The notes beneath the pieces were generated by a model that was not told the DNA's origin, did no database searches, and saw only the letters and a program-made list of their open reading frames with translations. This document shows, piece by piece, positions 57,415 through 64,000 of a stretch of DNA of 64,000 nt (positions within the stretch are counted from its first letter, which is position 1; each line of letters opens with the position of its first letter). The position numbers and the translations under genes are program-made. Origin of the DNA: Borrelia hermsii DAH (GTDB lineage: Bacteria; Spirochaetota; Spirochaetia; Borreliales; Borreliaceae); contig NZ_CP073136.1 in NCBI RefSeq assembly GCF_023035675.1, forward strand, positions 372,001 through 436,000. The letters are read 5' to 3'.

Positions 57415-58563
57415 ATGCAAAAAAAAATTTATGTGCTCGTTATTGAAGCTTCTTCTGTTAATAGAAAGGTTATATCAGACATCATAAACTCATCTTTAAA
57501 ACTTGAAGTTATTGCAACTGCAGCTAATACAGACTTTGCTCTTAAAAAACTTAAAAAACACCCAGATGTAATACTACTCAGCTTAGAAACAGAAACAATT
57601 CAAGAAATCGCTTTCATAAAAAAAAAGCAAAATATCAATAACAATCTCCCTGTCATTATCCTCTCATCAAATAAAGATATAGCAAAAAATGCTATCTTAA
57701 AAGGTGCTGACGACCTCATAATAAAAACCAATGATAAATTAGAGAGCATAAAAGATAAAATTATTGATTTACTCTCAGTTTACGGAAACAAAACTATAAA
57801 AAATAAAATCATAACTAACATCAACTCCACATTCAAAACAATCACGAATAATAGAATCGAAGAAGACAATCTAAGTACAACAGAAGCAACAGATAACAAT
57901 TTGATAATTACAAAAAATAAAAATGAGACTAATAACCTTCATGAAGAAATAATAGATGAAAAGGCTTTAAAAAAACTTAAAAACAGAAAATTTGAAATAG
58001 TTGTTATTGGGATATCTACAGGAGGCCCTGCAGCACTAAAGGAGATACTACCAGAAATTCCTAAAAACTTTCCTGTGCCAATAATAGTTGTTCAACATAT
58101 GCCAAAAGAATTTACAGCAGAATTTGCAAGAAATCTTAACAATATTTGCAACTTAGCAGTCAAAGAAACAAGTAATAAAGAAATACTCCAAAAAGGATTC
58201 ATATACATAAGTTCTGGGGGATACCATACAAGAATTAATAAAATAAACGAAAACTATCAAATAGAAGTCTTTGACGCTGCTAATGTAAACGGACACAAAC
58301 CCTCTATAGGCGTACTATTTAAATCAATATCAGAAAATGTAAAAGAAAAAGCAATAGCTTTAATAATGACTGGAATGGGAAGTGATGGTTCTAGAGAAAT
58401 TGGAGACATTAAAAAAGCTGGTGGACTGACTATTGCACAAGATGAGCAAAGTTCAGTGGTTTTTGGAATGCCAAAAATAGCAATAGAAGAAAATAATGTA
58501 GACTATATAGTTTCAATAAGTCATGTGGTAAAATTATTAAAAGCCATCCTTATTGATGGTTAA
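57415..58563 (+). CDS. cheB: Chemotaxis methylesterase CheB with degenerate receiver
   Basis: The C-terminal esterase is intact: IGISTGGPAAL (Ser201), VVQHMPKEFT and MTGMGSDGSREI carry the Ser-His-Asp triad. The N-terminal receiver has lost its phospho-site: VILLSLETE places Ser56 where the Asp belongs, and the acidic pocket reads VIEAS; Lys104 remains. CheB normally is switched on by phosphorylation of the receiver, so this copy must be controlled otherwise or be constantly active. A long polar linker (about 120-185) joins the domains. GGAGC precedes the ATG. Confidence 0.93.
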   Translation: MQKKIYVLVIEASSVNRKVISDIINSSLKLEVIATAANTDFALKKLKKHPDVILLSLETETIQEIAFIKKKQNINNNLPVIILSSNKDIAKNAILKGADDLIIKTNDKLESIKDKIIDLLSVYGNKTIKNKIITNINSTFKTITNNRIEEDNLSTTEATDNNLIITKNKNETNNLHEEIIDEKALKKLKNRKFEIVVIGISTGGPAALKEILPEIPKNFPVPIIVVQHMPKEFTAEFARNLNNICNLAVKETSNKEILQKGFIYISSGGYHTRINKINENYQIEVFDAANVNGHKPSIGVLFKSISENVKEKAIALIMTGMGSDGSREIGDIKKAGGLTIAQDEQSSVVFGMPKIAIEENNVDYIVSISHVVKLLKAILIDG

Positions 58564-58586
58564 ATTTTTAAAAACAAGGATAACCT

Positions 58587-59795
58587 TTGGACATCAAAAA
58601 AGAGAACACTGAGGATTGCTTTTCACATGTCAGCACTCTTGACGTAGACCATTACAAAATATACATACTAGGAACAGCGCATGTATCAAAAAAGAGCTCA
58701 CAAGATACAGCTACTTTAATTGAGACATTAAAGCCAAACTTTATTGCCGTTGAACTTGATGAGGCTCGTTACCACGCAATTCTAAAAACAGATGAAAATG
58801 AAAAATGGCGCAATTTAGACATATATAAAGTAATAAAACAAGGAAAAGCATTTTTACTAATAGTACAGATCATTTTAAGTAATTTTCAAAAAAAATTAGC
58901 AAAAGAACAAGGGATTAATCCTGGCGAAGAGATGAAAACAGCCATTTTAAAAGCTAAAGAGCACAATATACCGTTAATACTTGTAGACAGAAAAGTTGAG
59001 ACAACCCTAAAGAGGGCCTGGAATTGTGTCCCAATTTTTGAAAAAGTCAAAATAATATCAAGCTTGTTTTCATTCTCAGACGTAAAAGTCACACAAGATG
59101 AAATTGAAAAACTCAAAGAACAAGATGTTCTATCAAATATGATGGGAGAACTTGCAAAAGAAATTCCTACTGTAAAAAAAGTTTTAATTGATGAGAGAGA
59201 TGAATTTATAGCAAGCAAGATACTTGAAGGCTCAGGAACAATTCTTGCTGTTGTTGGTGCTGGTCATGTAAAGGGAATAATAGCAAATTTAAAAGAAATT
59301 AAAGAAAATAAAAAAATTATTAACATCAATGAGCTAAATACCATACCTAAGAATACTTTTTCCATAAGCAAATTAATATCTTACTTTATAGCAATCTCAA
59401 TTGTTATACTAATGGCAAGCTCATTCTACTTTAAAGGCTTTGATTTAGCTTACAAAAATTTAAAGTTTTGGATAATATGTAATTCTTTATTTGCAGGTCT
59501 TGCTGCTCTTTTACTAAGAGCCAATATTATAACGATACTAACAGCATCAATTGGAGCTCCAATATTTTCCTTAATTCCATTTATTGGAACGGGTATGGTT
59601 GCAGGTCTTGTTGAAGCTTATATAAATAAACCAAAAATAAAAGATTTTGAAAATCTACAAGAAGATTTGAATAACATAAAAGGATATTTTAAGAACAAAG
59701 TTACAAAAATCTTATTAATAGTATTTTTCGTAAACATTGGGTCTGCAATTGGAACAATTGTTGGATTTCAATTCTTGTTAAATATTTTTAGCTAA
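58587..59795 (+). CDS. TraB/PrgY-family membrane protein
   Basis: The N-terminal 240 residues match the TraB (pheromone shutdown) family, related to TIKI-type metalloproteases: YILGTAHVSKKSS near the start, FIAVELDEARY, and VVGAGHVKGI near 220. The C-terminal part has about four membrane helices (IAISIVILMASSFYF, NSLFAGLAALLLRA and others). In Enterococcus the family limits peptide pheromone activity; in Borrelia its substrate is unknown. The start is TTG, with AAGGA upstream, 23 bases after cheB. Confidence 0.88.
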   Translation: MDIKKENTEDCFSHVSTLDVDHYKIYILGTAHVSKKSSQDTATLIETLKPNFIAVELDEARYHAILKTDENEKWRNLDIYKVIKQGKAFLLIVQIILSNFQKKLAKEQGINPGEEMKTAILKAKEHNIPLILVDRKVETTLKRAWNCVPIFEKVKIISSLFSFSDVKVTQDEIEKLKEQDVLSNMMGELAKEIPTVKKVLIDERDEFIASKILEGSGTILAVVGAGHVKGIIANLKEIKENKKIININELNTIPKNTFSISKLISYFIAISIVILMASSFYFKGFDLAYKNLKFWIICNSLFAGLAALLLRANIITILTASIGAPIFSLIPFIGTGMVAGLVEAYINKPKIKDFENLQEDLNNIKGYFKNKVTKILLIVFFVNIGSAIGTIVGFQFLLNIFS

Positions 59796-59834
59796 ATACC
59801 AAAAAGAAAAATAAAAATATACAGGAGTCACATT

Positions 59835-60467
59835 ATGAAGCTTGTTTTTTTAGGGCCCCCGGGTTCTGGAAAAGGTACAATTGCCAAGATCCTCTCAAAT
59901 AAATTAAATTACTATCATATCTCAACAGGGGATTTATTTAGAGAAAATATATCAAATGCTACACCTCTTGGTAAGGAAATCAAACAAATAGTTGAGAATG
60001 GACAATTAGTCCCCGACTCAATCACAATTAAAATTGTTGAAGATAAAATCAATACCCTTGAAAATAAGGATAATTTTATTCTTGATGGATTTCCCAGAAA
60101 CATCAATCAAGCCAAAGCTCTAGATAAGTTCTTGAAAAATATTCAAATAATAAATTTTTTACTCGATGAAGAAATACTAATAAAAAGGCTTTCTGGCAGA
60201 AGAATATGCAAGTCTTGCGGAGGAATATTTAACATATACACACTTCCTACAAAAGAAAAGGAAATTTGTGATCTTTGTAAAGGTATCCTTTACCAACGAA
60301 AAGATGATACAGAGGGGTCTTTAAAAGTTAGACTTCAAGAATATCACTTACAAACAAAACCACTAACAGATTTTTACTCAAAAAGCAACAGGCTTAATAA
60401 TATTAATGCATCAAAGGATATTGATGAAGTGGAAAAAAGCTTAATGGAAATAATATCAAAAAGTTAA
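59835..60467 (+). CDS. adk: Adenylate kinase
   Basis: Adk balances ATP, ADP and AMP. The P-loop GPPGSGKGTIAK lies at residues 7-18, NMP-binding YHISTGDLFRE and DGFPRNINQA follow, and the LID carries a four-cysteine zinc motif (CKSCGG, CDLCKG) as in Gram-positive enzymes. Length 210 is usual. An AGGAGTC ribosome site is present. Confidence 0.97.
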   Translation: MKLVFLGPPGSGKGTIAKILSNKLNYYHISTGDLFRENISNATPLGKEIKQIVENGQLVPDSITIKIVEDKINTLENKDNFILDGFPRNINQAKALDKFLKNIQIINFLLDEEILIKRLSGRRICKSCGGIFNIYTLPTKEKEICDLCKGILYQRKDDTEGSLKVRLQEYHLQTKPLTDFYSKSNRLNNINASKDIDEVEKSLMEIISKS

Positions 60468-60498
60468 ATATTAATTTAAAATAATGCCAAATAATTTA

Positions 60499-60523
60499 TT
60501 TTTTTTAAAAAAAAAGGTACAAT
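60499..60523 (+). promoter_or_regulatory. Promoter of dipA with T8A9 tract
   Basis: TACAAT at 60518-60523 is a good -10 element. The spacer upstream is a run of eight T then nine A; no clear -35 is seen. Transcription would start only 2-3 bases before the first ATG. Confidence 0.5.
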
Positions 60524-60532
60524 ACAGAAAAT

Positions 60533-61582
60533 ATGGAAGGAGATTTTATTACAGCAAGAATTTATATAATAAGAAGATCATTTATAGTGCTGATATTTTT
60601 ACAGACCGTTTTAATCTATTCAAAAGAAAATCAAGACAAGATGGAATATTTTTATGCCAACTTTCAAACGGCTTACTATCCACCACATGCACTTGGAACT
60701 CGTGAAAGCAAGTTTTCGCCAAGTTTCATAACCCCTCAATTCAAATCAGTAGCACCAGAAAAACGGATTTCACCTAGTTCATGGGGAAGTGTCAAACTAA
60801 TATCATACCTGGGCTACTATAAGTTCTTTAAACTCTTAGACAATCCCGATTCACCTTTACTTCAAAATAATGGAATAGATGTTGACTTAAACATTGGACT
60901 CTCACCCGTTGTTGCGCTACTTAAAGGAAAAATCAGTTTCACTCCCGTTGCATTTATCAATTTATATACAGGAATTGAACTTGGAATAGGTTGGCAAGGA
61001 TTTGGTTTTAAGGGTATTGGGGTACATATTGGAAATGGACAATATTCAAGTAACGCTGAATTCTATTCTGAGATAACAATGGGAGGCAGACTACAATTTG
61101 ATCTAAATGCCCTGATTGATGGGGACTGGACGCATGTTATTACAGTAGTTGGAAATAATATTCTGCATATAAACAATCCACATGCTAATGACAATCAGCT
61201 TTGGAAATACAAATCTGATGGAGGTAAAAATATAAATGGATTTACAATAAATCCTTATGCACTCTTAGCTTATAAAATGCCAATACCTCTTAATATAATT
61301 GGATTTTTATATGAAGGCCAAACATACATTGGACATGCAAGAAACGTAAGTACAGCACAAAATAAAGGATGGGGAAGTGATTTCTTTTATCATAATTTCT
61401 CCCTTATCTCAAAAGTTGAAATCATAGAAAATCTAACACTAGACATGCAATTTAAATTCTCAACAGCACCTATTTATACAGCAAACACAATGGGAATGGC
61501 TGACATCTCAAAAAGAATAAGTACAAATAATTCCTATATTTACTACGATTCTATTGGGTTCTCTTTAACTTATAAAATTTAA
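60533..61582 (+). CDS. dipA: DipA-like outer-membrane porin
   Basis: In B. burgdorferi, DipA (BB0418) is a dicarboxylate-specific porin of the outer membrane. Here the protein follows adk, as there, and has a signal peptide (RRSFIVLIFLQTVLIYS) and a chain of alternating strands rich in Gly and aromatics (GIELGIGWQGFGFKGIGVHI, YDSIGFSLTYKI ending in an aromatic-rich strand) typical of beta-barrels. The start is uncertain: AAGGAG stands 5 bases before an in-frame ATT (60548), while the ATG used here overlaps that ribosome site. The end lies 2 bases from convergent rrp1. Confidence 0.82.
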   Translation: MEGDFITARIYIIRRSFIVLIFLQTVLIYSKENQDKMEYFYANFQTAYYPPHALGTRESKFSPSFITPQFKSVAPEKRISPSSWGSVKLISYLGYYKFFKLLDNPDSPLLQNNGIDVDLNIGLSPVVALLKGKISFTPVAFINLYTGIELGIGWQGFGFKGIGVHIGNGQYSSNAEFYSEITMGGRLQFDLNALIDGDWTHVITVVGNNILHINNPHANDNQLWKYKSDGGKNINGFTINPYALLAYKMPIPLNIIGFLYEGQTYIGHARNVSTAQNKGWGSDFFYHNFSLISKVEIIENLTLDMQFKFSTAPIYTANTMGMADISKRISTNNSYIYYDSIGFSLTYKI

Positions 61583-61584
61583 CT

Positions 61585-62517
61585 TTAATATTTAAACTGA
61601 TTTCGACCAGAAATCTTAGCTTCATATAATTTATCATCAGCAAGTTTAATAATATTAGTGAAATTGGAATCATGAGGAATTTGTTCAGCAAGACCAACTG
61701 AAACTGTCACAAATTTAGAAATACTACTGTGCTCGTGAACTATCTCTAAATTTCTAATATCTTCAATCAAAATACTAACAATATTAATCATTTCTTCCAA
61801 ACTTTTATTGACAGAAAATAAAATAAACTCCTCACCACCATAACGAGCAGTATCTATATTATATTTAATGGCGATTTTATTTAAACTCCTTGCAATCAAC
61901 TTAAGACATTCATCACCATTGGTATGTCCATAATTATCATTATATTTTTTAAAATAATCAATATCTAACATTCCCACAATGACGTTCCTTTTATGCTCCA
62001 AGGCTTGCATCCAAGACTTAGCAAATTTATCTGTAAAAAACCTTCTATTAGGAATTTGAGTTAGACCATCAATTCTTGCAAGATTCTTAAAATAATCCCT
62101 AAGTCTTTTGAGTTCAAGATGAGTTTTAATTCTTGCATCAATGATCCTGCCATTAAAAGGCTTTAGAATATAATCCACTCCACCAACATTAAACCCTTCA
62201 AGTTGAGCATCGGTAGAATCTCTTGAACTAATAAAGATTACAGGAATATCCCTAGTCTCAGGATCATTTTTAAGCCTTTTGCAAACCTCATAACCGCTAA
62301 TATCTGGAAGCAATACATCAAGAAGGATTAAATCAGGACTAGCAATCTCAACTTGTTTTAAAGCATCAAATCCATTTACTGCAACTCTAATCTCGTAATT
62401 GTATTGCAATATATCTATTAATAAATCTAAATTCGTAGGCGTATCATCCACAAGTAGCAATTTTTGAGACTTAACTGAAATATCCTCAAAATTATCCAAA
62501 ATCACACCTTTCATCAT
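61585..62517 (-). CDS. rrp1: Response regulator diguanylate cyclase Rrp1
   Basis: Rrp1 (BB0419) is the sole known diguanylate cyclase in B. burgdorferi. The receiver (about 17-135) has its acidic pair (LLVDDTPTN) and phospho-Asp (DLILLDVLLPD); the GGDEF domain has IDGLTQIPNRRFF, LDIDYFKKYNDNYGH and an active-site ARYGGEEF. It converts two GTP into c-di-GMP when phosphorylated by Hk1. The gene starts at the last base of hk1, an arrangement that links the pair. Confidence 0.95.
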   Translation of the reverse strand: MMKGVILDNFEDISVKSQKLLLVDDTPTNLDLLIDILQYNYEIRVAVNGFDALKQVEIASPDLILLDVLLPDISGYEVCKRLKNDPETRDIPVIFISSRDSTDAQLEGFNVGGVDYILKPFNGRIIDARIKTHLELKRLRDYFKNLARIDGLTQIPNRRFFTDKFAKSWMQALEHKRNVIVGMLDIDYFKKYNDNYGHTNGDECLKLIARSLNKIAIKYNIDTARYGGEEFILFSVNKSLEEMINIVSILIEDIRNLEIVHEHSSISKFVTVSVGLAEQIPHDSNFTNIIKLADDKLYEAKISGRNQFKY

Positions 62518-64000
62518 TACTTCTCTATATTACTAGCATTCATCATGCGTTTAACAATATTAGCACTCTCTTTAAAATTATATATCCTTAAATATTTAAC
62601 AAGCGAATCAAATAATGTAATATTATCATCATCCAAACTATACCCTTTAAGAACCTCAATCACTTCCTTATATTCTTTTGGATTCCTATTTTCTATACCA
62701 CTTAAAAGCTTTTGCATAAGACTTAAAAATTCATCATTGCTTTTAAATTTTAATTTCTCTTGATACTCAGTCTTAGTAACATCTAAAATCCTCTCCCTTA
62801 TGTTCCCAACAAGTACAATCAAATCTTTACGTGCTTTAGAATAAAGCATTTTCAATTCATATATTGAACCTGTATTTATCTCAATCTGTCTAAAATGCTC
62901 AAATAAGTTACTACGCATATTACCAAGAGCTCCAGCAATTGAATGTGCTAATCCTTTTACTAATTCTACATTATTTAAATTAAAAGCCTCATCCAAATCA
63001 CGTATCATATTATCGCTCATGTCAACAAATCCTCTGCACAAATCAACATACATCTCATATGAAATATTTAAATCTCTTAAAGCATTATTAACATCTAAAT
63101 TGGGTATATCAGAAAATCCATATAACTTCTTGTCTGATATAATGTTACTATCTTCAACCTCAATATGTAAATATCTTTTTAAGATACACTTAATTGAGCT
63201 AATATGTATTGGTTTTGCAAGATAATCATTCATTCCATTATCTAAACATCTATCTTTATATTCTCTTAATGCATGTGCAGTAACAGCTATTAACACACAT
63301 GGATTTAAATTATTTTGGCTTTCAAATTTGCGTATTTCTCTAGACACCGTAAAGCCATCACAACTTGGCATTCTTATATCAACAAAAGCAATATCATACC
63401 TATTAGTTTTTAAAAACTCAATAGCCTTAACGCCATCGTCCACAATATCAATAGAATCTTCTCTGACACCTATAACAATCAGAATATTTTTTAAAACCTT
63501 CTGATTAATTTCATTATCATCAGCTATTAAGATGCCAACATTATTTTTAAGCTTAAGAGTACTAGATTCACTTACTATTGGAATATCTACAACCGGACCA
63601 TTTCTAATCCAATCAGAATAAAAATCCCACCTTTTAAAAGGTTTTTGCATATATTCATATTTGAAATCAATGCTCTCATCACTCTTTAAATAATAGAACA
63701 CAAATACTATTCTTACATTAGAATTTAAATTCTCAATCCGATCAGCAAACTTAATACCTTCTTGTAATCCAAAATCATCAACATTTATAAAAATAAAATC
63801 ATAATAAGGATATCTATAAAAAGTCTTATAAGCATCCTCATAAGAACAAAAATAATGTATATTATCCTTATAATCAAATATTTCACTTATTTCACTTAAT
63901 ACCTCAACGGTCTTTTTACTTGAAAATAAGCTTAAAATTTTTTTATCCTTTACCAATTGCAATTTTTTTAATTCTTTATCTTTAATCTTGTTACCTAAAA
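62517..64000 (-). CDS. hk1: Hybrid sensor kinase Hk1, C-terminal part
   Basis: The frame stays open through the right edge, so the sensor and kinase domains lie outside. Visible here: a receiver-like domain without a clear phospho-site (YDFIFINVDDFG), then an intact receiver (ILIADDNEINQKVL, YDIAFVDIRMPSCDG, VTAHAL, DYLAKPIH), then an Hpt domain (VKGLAHSIAGALGNMRS with the phospho-His). Hk1 (BB0420) is a phosphorelay kinase needed in the tick phase; it passes phosphate to Rrp1. The inner TTG seen as a possible start is not needed. Confidence 0.93.
   Translation of the reverse strand, partial: LGNKIKDKELKKLQLVKDKKILSLFSSKKTVEVLSEISEIFDYKDNIHYFCSYEDAYKTFYRYPYYDFIFINVDDFGLQEGIKFADRIENLNSNVRIVFVFYYLKSDESIDFKYEYMQKPFKRWDFYSDWIRNGPVVDIPIVSESSTLKLKNNVGILIADDNEINQKVLKNILIVIGVREDSIDIVDDGVKAIEFLKTNRYDIAFVDIRMPSCDGFTVSREIRKFESQNNLNPCVLIAVTAHALREYKDRCLDNGMNDYLAKPIHISSIKCILKRYLHIEVEDSNIISDKKLYGFSDIPNLDVNNALRDLNISYEMYVDLCRGFVDMSDNMIRDLDEAFNLNNVELVKGLAHSIAGALGNMRSNLFEHFRQIEINTGSIYELKMLYSKARKDLIVLVGNIRERILDVTKTEYQEKLKFKSNDEFLSLMQKLLSGIENRNPKEYKEVIEVLKGYSLDDDNITLFDSLVKYLRIYNFKESANIVKRMMNASNIEK

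Overview
This window looks like chromosomal DNA of a Borrelia spirochete, most likely a relapsing-fever species. The DNA is strongly AT-rich. Gene order closely follows the B. burgdorferi linear chromosome from ctpA (BB0359) to hk1 (BB0420). Borrelia-specific genes are present: bmp lipoproteins, pdeA and pdeB, BB0405/BB0406-like proteins, dipA, and hk1-rrp1. The relapsing-fever assignment is an inference. It rests on the bmp gene order, the lack of genes between pdeA and the M18 aminopeptidase (where I recall mgsA and la7 in B. burgdorferi), and a proline-repeat form of the BB0406-like protein. I see no phage, insertion sequence, CRISPR array or plasmid-like DNA.

Layout. 1-6.9 kb: start of ctpA, then a plus-strand run of a small membrane protein, a MinD/FlhG-like ATPase, lgt, the EAL phosphodiesterase pdeA, an M18 aminopeptidase and a PTS EIIB-like protein without its cysteine. 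6.9-15.2 kb (minus): gpsA, a ClpA-type AAA+ protein with a decayed second ATPase domain, tyrS-glyS-gltX and a membrane protein. 15.2-18.8 kb (plus): pdeB, pfs, metK, luxS. 18.9-38.8 kb (minus): hinT, mgtE, a trehalase-like gene, four bmp lipoprotein genes, and one long ribosomal/RNA polymerase block (tRNA-Thr, rpmG, tRNA-Trp, secE, nusG, rplKAJL, rpoBC, rpsLG). 38.9-44.4 kb: envelope-type proteins, including a TPR-like lipoprotein, an exported protein, an SH3 lipoprotein and an ankyrin protein. 44.5-52.4 kb: dicarboxylate/amino-acid symporter, proS, a 0.8-kb gene-poor gap with an unusual repeated motif, the BB0405/BB0406-like pair, manA-fruA. 52.4-64 kb: an exported protein with a membrane-anchored nuclease and a multi-pass protein, a CTP-dependent-kinase-like membrane protein, a cyclophilin-FKBP fusion lipoprotein, cheR-cheB, a TraB-family protein, adk, dipA, rrp1 and the 3' part of hk1.

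How the genes fit together. The window holds the cyclic-di-GMP enzymes known in B. burgdorferi: Rrp1 with its kinase Hk1, PdeA and PdeB. The pfs-metK-luxS run handles S-adenosylmethionine synthesis and detoxification. Lgt lipidates the many lipoproteins encoded nearby, and CtpA processes some envelope proteins. manA-fruA and the EIIB-like gene relate to sugar uptake.

The most interesting signals are not a new large system but several decayed or rewired family members and unusual DNA structures. They are: CheB lacking its phospho-acceptor Asp; ClpA with a dead D2 domain but an apparent ClpP loop; EIIB with Asp in place of Cys; HD-GYP with HK in place of HD; near-identical tracts in two bmp genes that suggest gene conversion; a doubled 12-bp palindrome at 21-bp pitch between the immunophilin gene and cheR; and five copies of a 10-bp motif in the gap before the BB0405-like gene.
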